Source of the DNA: Nymphalis io
Lineage: Eukaryota; Arthropoda; Insecta; Lepidoptera; Nymphalidae
DNA length: 64,000 nt
Direction of reading: 5' to 3'
Assembly (NCBI RefSeq): GCF_905147045.1
Contig: NC_065902.1
Span: 1,309,377-1,373,376, forward strand
Shown here one piece after another: positions 48,801-61,494 of this stretch (its first letter is position 1; the number at the start of each line of letters is the position of its first letter). The translations under genes and the position numbers were made by a program. The notes under the pieces are model-generated. The model was not told the DNA's origin and did not search any database. It saw only the letters and a program-made list of their open reading frames with translations.

Positions 48801-51800
48801 AGACCGACTTCACAGTATTGTTCGAACTCGCAGACCGATAAATGGCCGGATGCGAGTGTATACGTAGAATGCAAGTATATATCTATACTGGTAACAAGCG
48901 TCTGTTAAGGAAAGGTTAAACGAGTTTCTTTCAAACAATCGAGATGAGAACAATGGCTGTAAGATGTTACGGCGTCCCTTATTTTCTCGACATTATTTTG
49001 GCGGTTTTTGGACGAATCTCATGTTATTTTATAGTCAATTAGTTAGTAATTACAAATTATGATCAGTTATCTACTCTTAAATATAAGGAAAAGTAAATAT
49101 CGCACAGCTGCTCCTGCTGGAGCTCCAGCTGGAGGGAGCTCCTCAGCTGAGGAGCTCCCTCCAGCTGAGGAGACGGCTTGGAGCGGATTCTACAAAGTAG
49201 ATTAGTAGTAGTAGTAGATTCCACACCGCCACTGCACAGGTTATACACATGTGGCATTTTTCTTCACGATATTTTCCTCAACATCAAACTGGACTATCTC
49301 GACTCTTAATTATATAAATTATTCTTTAATATACTTTTAGAAATATACTTTTAAAAGTTATTTTTTTAAGTAAAGGATACAGACAATATTAAAAATGAGA
49401 GTTAACAAGTGAAACTGAACAAAGACATGGAAATAAAATGGTTGTAGAAATCAAGAACATATTAGGTGCGATGATGCAAGAAAAGTTTAATATAATTGTA
49501 GACTGATTAATTTGCTCCCATTTCTTTCACCGATACATTTCACAATGACAACGTATGTTGTGTATAAAATGCTGCTTTCAAGACAACATTTTTGCACACT
49601 AGCCGGCTTTATTAAACTTGTTTTAGGACAAGTTAACTACATGAAAATTATAGATGTGAACAGCCTGCAAGTCCCTCCGTGGGTCTAAGGCCTTCTCTCC
49701 GTAAGGAGGCTAGGAGTTTTTTCACCATGCTGCTCCAATGCAGTTTGTTGGTTGCGATGGCGAGTTAGATTATAAATAAAAATTTAGCATAGGAAATCTT
49801 TGAACCTGCAATATTTTGTTTTTGTTCTAACCACTGGGCCATATCAGCTCTCACTTCATGAAAAGTATTGAAGTCCGTAACCAAAAATATTGAAAATACA
49901 TTAAGGAATATTTTTTCAGTAATTTTATCGCTAAATTGGTTAAAAAAAACTAATAATATTTCGATAGATAATAATACTAATAACACACATACTTACTTCC
50001 TAGAAAAATTATATAATATAAAGTTAAATAACTTAGCGTGTGAATTATTTCAAATTTAATTTTGGTAACATTCATTGTCGTTTAAGTAATAAGAACAAGG
50101 CACAGTAACTGTTGATATAACTGTTAAATAATCACTTTTTACGATTGTAGTAAATCCTGCGATAATTATGATTCAAGCGTCGTTTTAGCTCCGATGTTAC
50201 ACAAGAGAAAATTAGCAGTGAAAATGAAACTGTCACAAGAGCGTGGGACACGTGCAATAATAGGGCTAATGTTGTTGCAACAGGGGTCATTTTCCCACGA
50301 CACTAATTTGGTAAATAAAAGCCTATATGATGTATACATGAGGGATAAATAAAAGCAATTATTCATGAATAGTAAGTAATAATGATAATTCATCGATTGA
50401 AAACAAGAAATACAAAATTTGTTGCTGTACATAATTTAATGAAGTAATATATTATCCGTATAAGTGGATGGCTACTGAGATAGTTAGATTACTGATTTTT
50501 TGTAGAATCTACTTTACAAAATAGTTAGCCGGATATATTGACTTTTAATAATATAGTACTTATAGTAACAATTTTTTGAAAGTGCTCGATAAAGTAAAAC
50601 CAGCCTACCTGCTACTATCTACCTACTACGACTAATCGAACTTTCGAGTTTATAGTTTTCGACGAAAGTCTATTTTGTGGTTATAAAAATGACAGCCTTA
50701 TACCATTTATAATATTAAAATAAATATGAGTTATAATTTATAATAGAATAAGAGAAGAAAACACGTGCATATTAATTAACAAGTCATAATCGTAATATAC
50801 ATAGGCAGTTGTAAAAACAGCCTTACGGAAACTCGAAGTTCTGAACAAGGCGCAGCGTTTTTTACGCCACAACAACTATGCCTGTTGTACAAAACGCTCC
50901 TGCGTTGATTGTTGCTCGCACCTTTGGGATGGCTCTGCTAAGGACTACTGGAGGTCTTGGACCGTGCAGCGACGTGAAGATCGCAGTCACCCTCGAGCTT
51001 TTACAATTGCGTTGAGAGATAGCAACGCTGATTGCTTTCTATCGACTGTATCACGGCGAGTGCTCTGAGGAATTATTCTCTCTAATTCCTGCTTCCATCT
51101 TTCAAGATTTTCCCTTTCTTTCAGAATATTCTTTCTGACTGGCCGTCGTTGCGTTTGGACTCTACTACCACTTGCCGTCAGGTGAAGTGGAGTCATTTGC
51201 CTTCTTTAAAAAAACCTACATCTATATAAACAAATAAAATTGAAGTGTCTATCTGTGATTTCAAAATAACTGCCTCTTTTTTAAGTCAATATGGTGAGAT
51301 TATTTGCGAGCTACCAAAACCAAAATAAACATTTTTTGTATTTAACTGCCCACTGCTACGTAATAATTTAAATATTATACTTTAAAAAGGTATTATGTAC
51401 GTTGAAATGACAGATTTTTAAGGATTTTCGTCACAAACAGAATTGACGAAACTGACGGTTTGTTCTTGTCATATTAAAAGCATATATTATACACAAAGGG
51501 TAAAATTGATATTAACTATATCAAGTCAATTTATTATCCCATCTTGTTAAAGGTTAACGAGTTACAATAGTGAGATTCATCTCAAGTTAACGATTAGCGA
51601 AGCGAAGTTTATCAACGTATTTAAACTAAAGCACGTGTGAAAATATTTGTTACAACTAATTGCGTTCAGGAATTTGAAAATGATTTAAGATTACTGCATG
51701 GTACAGTATTTGTATAGATACTTATAATGTTTGAAAAATATAAATGTAAGTATGTGTAATTGAGCTGATAAAAATCCATTTTAACATTATATAATAGTTT

Positions 51801-54800
51801 TGATTTATATATCATATCTATATAAAATATCATTTTATTTTTTTATAATAATACGGTACTATTATAAAAAAAATCATATCCCACCCCTGGGCAAAAACTT
51901 TGCCTGACCAGACTACTGTGGCATAATGAAGGATAATTTAAATTATATAAGTTCATCATCTTGTAATCAATATATCTGTAAAGAGTAAATTATCTGGGAA
52001 ATTAAGAATGATTTATGAGATCCTTCACCACGCTTACAGTTAAATATAAAATGCAATTGTCTTTTCATTTAACACATCTAATTTGAATGATAATGAACAT
52101 ACTAAATTGATTTTAACCAATAATAATTAAACCTGCGATAAATGTTATTCCGAACGCGTTTGAATAATTTATTAGGTTAAATTTTCTAAAGCAATACATT
52201 CCAATTAAATTCCTATAAATATATAATTATCAATGATTATCTAATAAGCTATAACGTAACAACGTGCAAGAAAGTCGCTACACTTGACCGGTTGCTTTCA
52301 CTGCATCTCGGAGACGGGGACGAGAACTAATCATGAAGCTCAGTTTCACCCGCTTCTTATGGCAACTTGTCAAGTCAGCAAGTTGATTTTGTTTATATGC
52401 TAGTATCAATAGATTTCTCGTATATGTAATCGAATTGCAATTTTATTACATATTTAATTTGTTAGTGTTTTATTTGATATTCATTTTAATTTATCTTCAA
52501 AAAATAAAAAGAGTATTTATTTGTATATATTTATACTAAAAAAAAACAAAACCAAATAAGTATTCACTAAATTATACATACTAAAATAGATAATATCTGC
52601 TAAAAAATATAATCAAGATATTTTTTTTAATATTTTTTTTATTATGTGATAATAATAAAAATGAATATCCTAGTTAAAGCGAATTACGAAATCTATTATT
52701 AGAACGTAAAATCATAAATATAAATAATTGGACAGTATAACGTAATAATTTTTTTTAGCAATAAAAATAAGTAATTATGTCCAATTGATAATAATAATAG
52801 ATCTTGTATCGTATATGGCAGCTATTAGATAACTTTAAAAAAATATTATAAATATGTAACGCTGCGTGATAAACGAAAAAATGTAGTCTGTTTTGTTTAG
52901 CAAGATTACCATCAGAAACAAAACATACTTGTAACATTATATAAAAATATGTATGTAGTACAATTACTAGGTACAAAAAATATAAACTGATATTAAAATC
53001 TCTCAACATTTTTAGTATATTATAAGGTATTACATTGGTTGCTAGGCCTATGGACGATTGCCGCTCCCAATTTCATACAAGGAACTCAATTATATATAAG
53101 AATTTTAATGAAAGTTTAAAAACAACGAAAGTCTAAATAAAAAAATGACCGCAGTCTTATTACCATTTTCATTTCGAATCTCCGGGTTCTTTTTATTGGT
53201 ACTATGGAGACATGTTGTTTTTTAAATATTCACGTACGAGATTATCGACGGCGTCACGGCGACGGAGTAAAAAAAAATTTATTAAGTTTTGCCGCCCTAG
53301 TTCCGGGCCTACTCGGTCCGCCGCAGGGATAATCCTGTGACGATGACATCCTGAAGGATTTTTATCACGGTCACCATTTTCATTGACGACTAGCCAACTG
53401 TGCAGAAGATATTCTGTATGTGTGTGTAAATATATACATTTGAAAATCCAATAGTTTTATATTGACATCAAAATTTGAATCAAAATATCATTAGTTCGAA
53501 TAGCCTTTAATAAGGAATTTTGAACCATCCTTTTACAACATTACATTAAAATATACCACCGGTTCGGAATGCAGATTTTACATTCTAAAAAACACGTTTA
53601 ATATAGAGAGTATCGTCACCATTATGTAGCTATATAAATGATTGATCCTAAAGAGCCTTCATTCTTGGGACTAGAAAGTTCTCACCGAAAATATTAAGAT
53701 AAGCGTATTGTGTAATATACTATGCCCATACAGCTTTCTTAGTTCGTATGATGCTTATATCAATTTAAATATCCATTTAGGTGGACTTTGAATGTTCTTA
53801 ATGTTTATTCAAAGTAAGAACATGAATGTTAATAAATGATCACAATCGTCACAGTCACAGTCAATCTTTCATTGTTTATATTTGAAAATGGAATATACAT
53901 AGTTTCCTTTTTTTTTGAAGTTGAAGAAGTTATTTACTAGATAATCCTAAGAATTGCACTGCGTGATTCTTGGTTTTTATATTTTTGACTTTATAAATGT
54001 AACAAGAATATACAAAAGAAAATTCGCGAATGTATTGTACTGATCTGCATTTTTATGTAGCGTGTCATTTTAATTCGGAATTCTAGAGAACGTTTCATGT
54101 AACAGCTGCATAAATAGTTTAGACTTATTGCTAATGCTTAAGATTTTTTATTATTTCTTCCAACTTAGCTTGGAGTAAATAAAAAATTCACTACATATTA
54201 TAGAACAAAATCGCCGTCTGTTTGTCCGTCTCTCTGAACTAAAAAACTACGGAACGAATTTTTTTAAGGTTTTCACCAGGACGGAGAAAAGTTTATATGT
54301 ATATGATTCGTTGTAGTTTTGTGTAAATTGTCTGAAATATGAAGGATTGTTGAAGATGGAAAAATCATGACGACTGGGAGTTCTAACGGCATGCGCCGCG
54401 TCATCAAATATTTATTTTTATTATTACGATATAAACCTTCTTTTAAACCCTTATCTGACCGGTGCGAAGCCGAGACGGGTAACTAGTAGATAATATTTAT
54501 TAGTTTATTTTCATGCTACAAAACCAACTGTAGCAACCAGCTACTCTTAGCAATTGAAATAAATGTTTTTTTTTCAAAATAAAATCAGGTATAGAACTTC
54601 GCAACAATGGTAGAAAAGGCAATCAAATTCTACATCATATAACAAAATAAAGTCAATGTCTGTGAATGCACTTATTATAATTTTTTCCTAAATAGTGTAT
54701 TTGTATTAATATGTATATACACGCACACATACTTAAGACTACAAATACGTTGTTGAACAAATGCTTACGAATATATATGGCTGTTAAAATGACAACACTC

Positions 54801-57800
54801 CATTGTAGATGTAATCATTATAATAAATGTAATATCTACATTCTGTTTCATAGCAATGTTAAACGTTTTCTTCATGCCATAGTTATTTATTTGTTTAAAA
54901 TGTATAGTATTTAGTAATGTATTATGTACATGATGTTATACATCGTGTTAACATTGTTCAATTTTATTTTTAATTAGGTACCAAATTTATACATTTCAAG
55001 AGATTTTAAATATTTTATATGATTTTCAAAAATACAAATGGTTGTTGTGAACACAAAAGTGACTCGATTAAGCAAAGTACGAAGAAAAGTAAAAAAAAAG
55101 AGATTAAAAACCGAATTAATTTAATGAATATTTATTTTGCATCGGCTTTTTAGTTCTAATGCGTTTATAACATATTGTAATGCATTTTAACCGATTATTT
55201 TTAACTATGAGTAGCAATCCATAAGCCTAAGGAACCTCTGTAGGACGACGATACCGAAAAAGTCCAAAATGTAAGGTCCAGAGTTCCTAGGACACTAGGA
55301 ACAGTTTGACAGTTGAAGCCCCCCATTCCGAAGCTGTTACAGTAAAATTATATTATTTTCAGGCCACTAGGTCGATGCCTTGTAGGCATAATCCGGGGCT
55401 GTTTATATTGTGATTTTTTTATTTGTTTACAATGTTTTTATACTAACACTGATTGCCTAAATTAGTAACTAGTAACTAATTATATAAAATATCTTTAACA
55501 ATTTATCAAGGAATCCTCAAGGTTGTCTTTAAGAACTTGACTCTGCCTTTCCAAAACCGAGAAGCGTTTCGAAAGGCAATTGATGATAATTGATAACATC
55601 ATTGCTATAACAAGGTATATTGAACCTTATTGCATTTAAATAGATTATAAATTTATTTATTCAGCTGGCAATTTATCATTTTTTGAATTATTGTGTGTAT
55701 ATATGTTGTTATGTCACAAATGATTTCGATCATGACAGAGCACAGTACAGTACAGTTAGTAGCCTGTTAATATCCCACTGCTGGGCTAAGGCCTCCTCAC
55801 CCTTTTTGAGAGGAAAAGGTTTAGAGCTTATTCCACCACGCTGCTCCAATGCGGGTTGGTAGAATGTGATATAATTTCAATGAAATTAGACACATGCAGG
55901 TTTCCTCACGATGTTTTCCTTCACCGTCAAGCACGAGATGAATTATAATCACAAATTAAGCACTTGATAATTCAGTGGCGCTTGCCCGGGTTTGAACCCA
56001 CGATAGTCGGTTAAGATTTACGCGTTCTAACCACTTGGCCATCTCGGCTTTTTTATGGCACGCATGTTATTATTTAAAAAACACACAGAACCCAAAAAGA
56101 ATATTATACTGAAATTTTATTAAAAAACATGTACAAAAAATGTGGTATAAAATAAAAATCTGTAATATTATGGAAATGAAATATGAAAACGTATATATAC
56201 GTATAGCGTATAGCGCATGTAAACATTGTACGTATTTACAAGTACATGATCGAAGAGAAATTAGGAATAGAAGCAACGGCTTTTCATACTTTAAAGCACA
56301 GCAGTGCACTGCAGACCTATCTTTCAACTATTTTTGAGATTTTTTCAAAAAAACCTTAAAAGATAGCTAATAAACAAGTGAGACAGTTACGCATGTATAC
56401 ATATATACATTTATATATGCCGGTGGTAATAGGCTAATTAATTGGTTGTATAGATATTCGTAAAGAAATATTTAGTACGGCGCTGTCCAAATGGACGCTG
56501 TAAATACCATAACATGTCATAAGAACATCATACCTATGAATGTCAGATTTATAGACCTTCAAAATATCTGCGTAAACTTCGTGATAATATATGTAACTCT
56601 TACAGATAAGTCACAGTAACCAGATAACATAATATATTATATACAAAATAGAAATAAAACAACCACAATTACCATGGGTTTATAATCTGAGAAATTAAGT
56701 ATGTATTAAATATGAAGTAATAAAAAAATATATATTTTTGAAGTAAATCAACATTTACTTATATAAAAAGTGATTGCATTAAGAAATTGCAAAATGTAAT
56801 AAGTTGTAGATAAACTGTTTGCGTGTGAATGTTACCAGTGCTTAGTATGTCCAAATACCTTCCATGTCTATTGCATTATTTATTTGTAGCGGATTCGAAA
56901 ACGCTCGTTATTTTTGTCCTTGGACGTATAGGTTCAGAAATGTTGTAATCAAGTTACATGATATTGAGAAAACTGTCAACAAAAAAAAATGGCGACGAAG
57001 TAAGTTTGTTTGAGTTGCGTACGTATTAAAGCTAATATTTATCGAAAATTGTATTGCAGGCCTGCACAATAGTTTTTATATCTCAATTTTCTTGTACTCC
57101 CCGGAGACCGTGGCGAGGAAATATCATGTTGATTTGTCATGTCACATAGAAATTCAGATTTGGCATAGAAGAGAGTTTTTAGGGGCAGTTACTGTGCTGT
57201 ACTGGCTTTAATGTGAAACGCATTAGAAAATATCTTGATCCTTGAAAATATTTACAAAGAAACGATGAACGACGAATATTTTGTTTAATTATTATTATTA
57301 TAAATATTGTCTTCATAAGGTGCGTTGCCGGTCTTTAGAGAAAAATAGCTTCTTCTTAAATCACCAGTTATTTCTCATCATCTTAAGGGACTTTAGGAAT
57401 TGTGTTCAATTTTTATAGCAATATATAAATTTACAGTTTCGTATATATTTTAATTATACTTTTCACAGTATCATTAAAATATAATGCATGCAAAGCTTTT
57501 GCACCTGCGCTTGAACGCTCTCCGGTGGTGTTAGAATGCCATCGGATTCGGGATATGAGAGTAAAGGAATAGAAAGTCCCTCTGTATCTGCGCACACACT
57601 TGTGCACTATTTCCTGTGCAGTATATTGCGAATGCGGTGGTCGAATCAGTCTAGAGGACTTCATCATTATTATCAATTAAACTATAATAATTAAAATATT
57701 GTATTGAGAGTATTATTTTATAAAATTTCTTGATTAGATGACACACAAAACGGTCTAAACATTAAGTACAAATGTAAAACCGGTCCCATTTGAGACCGTA

Positions 57801-60052
57801 TATCCTTTATTAATATGCAAGAGAAAATGCAGAGGATAGAAAACATGAAAACATCAAAACTGGTTTTGAACGATTAATAAAACTTGTACCTTGACGACCT
57901 TAATTGAGGTCCGATTCATTTATGAGTGACAATTACACAATGTCGATTGTAATATTATACATACAATTCTACATTCTATTGCAGGGCATTATATATCATA
58001 TTCGCGTAACCAATTATCACGTGTTATTTATTGAGAAGACGAAAGGACAACGAGGTAGCGTAAACAATGCCACGGTCGTTTGTACTCGTTTAATTAAAGT
58101 ACATATATATTTTTTGACCTACTATTGTGTGAAATGGTTGTCAATATAAACAATTTCCTACATCGTCTATGTAATGTCCTCCAGACCGATTTCGGCCACG
58201 GCGGCCAATCTCAAAAGAGATTAGACAACTACGCAGGAGATATTACAGTGCATAAGCGCACACAGCGCAAACACAGGTGCACTCTCATAATCCGATGGGA
58301 CGGCAATTTGACACGACCGGTAAGAGTTCAGGCGCAGGACCAACGGCTTTCCGAGGCACGGGAGTGTATACACTTCCAATTTCCAGACTCCGGGCTGCTA
58401 CTGAGAATTTTCTGACAGAAAAACCCAATAACTTTTTATTGGCCCGACCTGTGAATTGAACCCAGGACCTCCGGGTCTGCAGCCTTACATCAAGCCACTA
58501 GACCAACGAGGCAGTTAAATCATCTATGTACAGTCAATGTATATAAGATTATAATCTGTGCTACAAGACTCCCTCTGAATGATGGTAAAGTAGAAATACT
58601 TACTAGTGTCTATTTACTATACCATGAAGTGTATTCATAACAACATCGATGATATTAATAGAAACAATGACAAAAGCATTCGATTTCACTGAATAATACA
58701 TAAGTAGCTTTATGTAAAAAGATATGAAATTACAGCGTACTCGAATGAGGTATATTTTGACTTTTGACTTTTGACTAAACACTAATGGTTATCACCAGTA
58801 AATGTTACTTATAACTTGCTCGTTCTCTATTAGAAAGCTGACACAGCCAGAATCCCAAGAAGATACTTGAAACTAATTTGCGCCCTTGACAGCTGTAATT
58901 GAACCGTTTATCATATCGGTTTTGATCAGTATCAACAATAATCGTCATTCTTTTACATAAGTATATTGACTATACGCCTATAAAGTTTGATTAATTCTAT
59001 CGTGGTAATAAATTTTAAAGTATTGTTAACTGATTGAAACTTAACTGTAGTATTAACTTGGTGCTAAGGCTTTTTGCAAGCCCGTCTGTGTAGGTACAAT
59101 CATTTATCACATATTTTACTGCCAAACAGAAATACTTAGTATTTTTGTGTTTTGGGCTGACCGAGTGAAGGTTGGATCGCATTGAGATTATCAAGAAAAA
59201 CCTTAAAATTCGCAAAAACATCGGCTTGATAATAGATATTTCTATTGGGTAGAACAATTTTTGATCTTTTAAATTTAAACGGGAGCAATGTGGATAAATG
59301 TTAAAATCTTTCAACATTTTCACATTTCCTTCATATTTAAAGGTGTCTAAATACATTTTTACTATAAACTGGTTTGTAAGAGTATGCTTCGTGTATCCAA
59401 TATACAATTTTGCCACACCCCCTTAATAACTTTGCATTACGAAACCATAGCAAGTAGCCAGTACACATTGATTGGCAGTTAGACATGTCTATAGTACCAA
59501 GGCCGTCGAATTTACGGCCAAGAAGCATTCATACAAAGCTTCATTATAAAAATTAGGAGTCAATTACCGATATAGCGTTCAATAGTAAACAACTACGAGA
59601 ACATTTAGAATCAGAGACCTATGCAGCGTATACTGATCAGAATATAATTGCAATTATTCTATAAATGATACACGGAATTTTATCTGTAATCGGTAAGGAA
59701 TTTTATCATTTTAAGGTGATATTCGCGTGTTGGTGTGAGATGAATTGCGTCAATGATTGGGAATGCAAAAACCGGACTCACAGTTCGCCCCTCCAAGCCG
59801 TCGCCGTACGAAGTTACGAGGTCTGTCATTACGCGTCTGCGCACTGCTCGAAGATGCCAGCTTGTTGTTCGTTTCGCTGTTTTCCCGCGGTTTCTCGGTC
59901 GTTTTTTCCGTTTTCCGTAACTTGAACCTGTTGTTGCCTCTGGTGAACTTGTTGGTGGTTGTTTCGACAGTGGTGGAGCCCTCCGTGTCGGTGACGTCGG
60001 GTGGTGCTGTCGCTTTTGTACGACGCAGGAATGGTCGTCGCTCTTTGACTAC
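45897..60052 (-). CDS. Mucin-like protein with C-terminal peritrophin chitin-binding domain (5' end missing)
   Basis: Minus-strand exons in coding order: 59782-60052, 48475-48651, 48073-48327, 47068-47967, 46521-46922, 45897-46090, giving 732 residues. Each join has GT/AG ends and a matching phase; every junction is phase 1. The N-terminal two thirds are low-complexity and Thr/Ser/Arg/Pro-rich (RRPFLRR, SRRPFRV, RRKTIFRR, STTSTTTTARTTTAF), suggesting an O-glycosylated linker. The 900-bp exon carries a loosely repeated unit (NPTISGVTLSIG, NPTTAGISLNLR, each followed by a K/RYT motif). The exon at 46521 has a QKTPVQ repeat. The final 64 codons hold a six-cysteine CBM14/peritrophin domain (ECLDIGNFPHPSSCKKFISC, then WEYICPKGLSFD and GICNWSAGLGC). 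This resembles the CPAP1 class of cuticular proteins, a family-level inference. The exon at 59782 starts in phase 0 with no ATG, so the signal-peptide exon lies further right and was not found. Confidence 0.85.
46126..46450 (+). mobile_element. SINE family B with duplicated head, in the last intron of the chitin-binding gene
   Basis: A full-length copy whose first 20 bases (ATGAGCCGAGATGGCCCAGT) occur twice in tandem, at 46126 and 46147. The rest runs through the B-box GGGTTCAAACCC to GACAGGCTGTTAC. It is antisense to the host gene. Confidence 0.9.
49105..49305 (-). repeat. Degraded SINE family B around a palindrome
   Basis: GAGGAGACGGCTTGGAGCGG, CACATGTGGCATTTTTCTTCACGATATTTTCCTC and CTGGACTATCTCG are recognisable decayed SINE B blocks in minus orientation. 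The tail region is replaced by a palindromic GC-rich insertion and a (TAG)n run. Confidence 0.6.
49126..49167. repeat. Perfect 42-bp palindrome
   Basis: From CAGCTGGAGGGAGCTCCTCA to its mirror ending CTCCCTCCAGCTG, the 42 bases equal their own reverse complement, with the centre between 49146 and 49147. It is GC-rich in an AT-rich neighbourhood and built from repeated CAGCTG, GAGCTC and CTCAG units. Confidence 0.95.
49658..49853 (-). mobile_element. SINE family B with internal deletion
   Basis: GAACAGCCTGCAAGTCCC, GGTCTAAGGCCTTCTC and ATGCTGCTCCAATGC at left and AACCACTGGGCCATATCAGCTC at right; the middle is largely deleted. Confidence 0.75.
50818..51218 (+). pseudogene. LINE reverse transcriptase 3' remnant with A-rich end
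   Basis: In broken frames the plus strand encodes LEVLNKAQRFLRHNN, then CCSHLWDGSAK, then FYRLYHGECSEELFSLIPASIF, and ends with GAAGTGGAGTCATTTGCCTTCTTTAAAAAAA. SHLWDGSAK and YHGECSEELFxLIPA are patterns typical of the C-terminal part of an abundant lepidopteran LINE. Frameshifts and internal deletions show a dead copy. A 69-codon minus-strand frame here is only its complement. Confidence 0.8.
53255..53425 (-). repeat. Possible unclassified repeat with poly-T edge
   Basis: A GC-richer island beginning with poly-A/T and CCGCCCTAGTTCCGGGCC, then CGCCGCAGGGATAATCCTG and CATTTTCATTGACGACTAGCC. The composition contrast and the A-rich edge suggest a retroposed element. No second copy is present in this window, so the call is weak. 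Confidence 0.3.
54186..54487 (+). mobile_element. Helitron-like element, CTAGT right end
   Basis: Starts near ATTCACTACATATTATAGAAC and GCCGTCTGTTTGTCCGTCTC, continues CTAAAAAACTACGGAACGAATTT, and ends CGGTGCGAAGCCGAGACGGGTAACTAGT. The right end matches the GCGAAG-GGGACG-CTAGT signature at 8219-8245. No coding capacity, so a non-autonomous copy. Family assignment from memory of the signature. Confidence 0.6.
55759..56050 (-). mobile_element. SINE family B, full length
   Basis: AGCCTGTTAATATCCCACTG at left to AACCACTTGGCCATCTCGGC at right; all blocks present in inverse order to 23179. Confidence 0.9.
57490..57668 (+). mobile_element. SINE family D, 3' part
   Basis: TTTGCACCTGCGCTTGAACG, GCCATCGGATTCGGGATATGAGAGT and GCGGTGGTCGAATC match the 3' two thirds of 6050-6370. 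The tRNA-like head is absent. Confidence 0.7.
58172..58516 (-). mobile_element. SINE family D, full-length copy
   Basis: GTCCTCCAGACCGATTTCGGCC at left to the inverted head GAATTGAACCCAGGACC and CCACTAGACCAACGAGGC at right. It has the same order of blocks as 6050-6370, with an extra segment near CAGTGCATAAGCGCACAC. Confidence 0.85.
59060..59190 (+). repeat. Diverged SINE family A 5' fragment
   Basis: CTTTTTGCAAGCCCGTCTGTGTAGGTACAATC, then ATATTTTACTGCCAAACAG and TTTTGGGCTGACCGAGTG, is the head half of family A with many substitutions. Confidence 0.65.
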
Positions 60053-60894
60053 CTGTTGACAATATATATTTGGTTAGTATTATAAATTAAATATTCCTTA
60101 TTTAGATTTAATTATAATATTAATCTTAGTATAATAATTTAATAATTTGTTAGTAAATTTTTAGATAAGACTAAGGAGAGCTATAAGTATAAATAAGTAA
60201 AAAGTTTTACTTTCAATTAAAGATGAATATTTGCTCTGTTAGTCTGTCTCATAATATAGAGTTCAATTTTATTAATAATTTACATATTAAATAGCATAAA
60301 TTAGTCATTTATATAATGATCACAATATAAATTTAAACAAACTCTATCTAATAAGTGTATAATAGATTTGAAAGTTACTTTATAATTCATATAAAAAATA
60401 CTAAATAAAAAATTAAATGACCGCCAAATTTGTAGAGATTTAATCTCTAATAACGTAATGCTACGTACAATATTGTTTTATCCGCTATAACTTAATATAC
60501 TTATGTAGATTAAATTGAATGTAGACAGATTATCTTGCCAAGTATCCTGTATAGTCTGTGGTTCGGTTTGCGGTTAGAATTGCAATTCAGATAGAAATAT
60601 CAGGTTATAAATATAAAGCGATGCCTTGTCTTATAATGTTATTTATTATCAAAATAAACGATTTTGAAAGAAATGAATGATATTTATGTAATTAATAAGT
60701 TATCTTACTTTTCATAATTTCATTTGCTGATATATTTATTATAAATATAATGTAATTTGATTTAAAAAAATATAATAATAACAAACTATACGTTGAGAAA
60801 ACTTCATTACTATAAATAAATCAAATAAAGAAAACATTCCGAGCTAATAACTATTATAGAATGTCAAGTTTTGTATAGTTTTTTAAATAAATAA

Positions 60895-60935
60895 ATCTGA
60901 AATATAAAACAAACATTACAAGACGTGTCATGTCT
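60895..60935 (+). repeat. 41-bp exact direct repeat, copy 1
   Basis: From ATCTGAAATATAAAACAAAC to ACGTGTCATGTCT; identical to 61454-61494 over all 41 bases, and flanks differ. Confidence 0.9.
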
Positions 60936-61453
60936 TTATTCAAATAAGGTTTTCCTACTTAACATAATTGCCTCAAATGTTTGTTAACTAATCGTTTCCT
61001 TTAATCGTATTTGTTTAAATATTATGTCATTTTCTATTTGTAGTTTAAACCAAAAGCTTAACATTCCTTAAAACGATGATATTGCGCAACTCTGGGTACC
61101 AAATCAGTTTTCGAATAGTTAAAACTTAAATAAATATATATTAATAATAATAAGCAATTATAGCTAAACTAAACAATATAGGACTCGTAAAAAAACCATC
61201 ATTAAGGTCAGTTCGATACAACCAAATTATTGTATTGAAATACTCTTGCAAAGTTTTAAAGCAATGCGGCTGTGGATTAGAAGTAGGTTAAAATTTACTT
61301 CCTAGGTTTGTTTATATAGCGAGTGTTGTTCACAATGTACAAGTTAAGCTAATAGCGTGTGACGACTCTTAAAAGATGGCAAAATTCTTACAAATATAAA
61401 AAAAAATTAAATACCATTAGTTCTTATAAACCTACAAACGATCATTGTTTTAC

Positions 61454-61494
61454 ATCTGAAATATAAAACAAACATTACAAGACGTGTCATGTCT
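61454..61494 (+). repeat. 41-bp exact direct repeat, copy 2
   Basis: Second copy of 60895-60935, offset 559 bp. Confidence 0.9.

Larger units (their letters stand above)
48652..59781. other. 11-kb intron of the chitin-binding gene
   Basis: No other gene is supported in this interval. It holds SINE B fragments (49110, 49658, 55759), a LINE tail (50818), a Helitron-like piece (54186), two SINE D copies (57490, 58172), a SINE A fragment (59060) and the 42-bp palindrome (49126). The remainder is AT-rich. The intron call depends on joining exon 59782-60052 to 48475-48651, which fits in frame (T + CA gives Ser). Confidence 0.65.

Noticed and set aside
50166..50432. 88-codon minus frame in the 11-kb intron
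   Set aside because: Short, no family motif, no matching phase to neighbouring exons; kept as chance.
50987..51196. 69-codon minus-strand frame rich in charged residues (ERENLERWKQELERIIPQ)
   Set aside because: It is the complement of a LINE reverse transcriptase fragment: plus strand reads FYRLYHGECSEELFSLIPASIF in this interval.
59757..60059. Plus-strand 100-codon frame
   Set aside because: The complementary minus frame has splice sites and joins in phase to the chitin-binding gene; the plus frame is its shadow.
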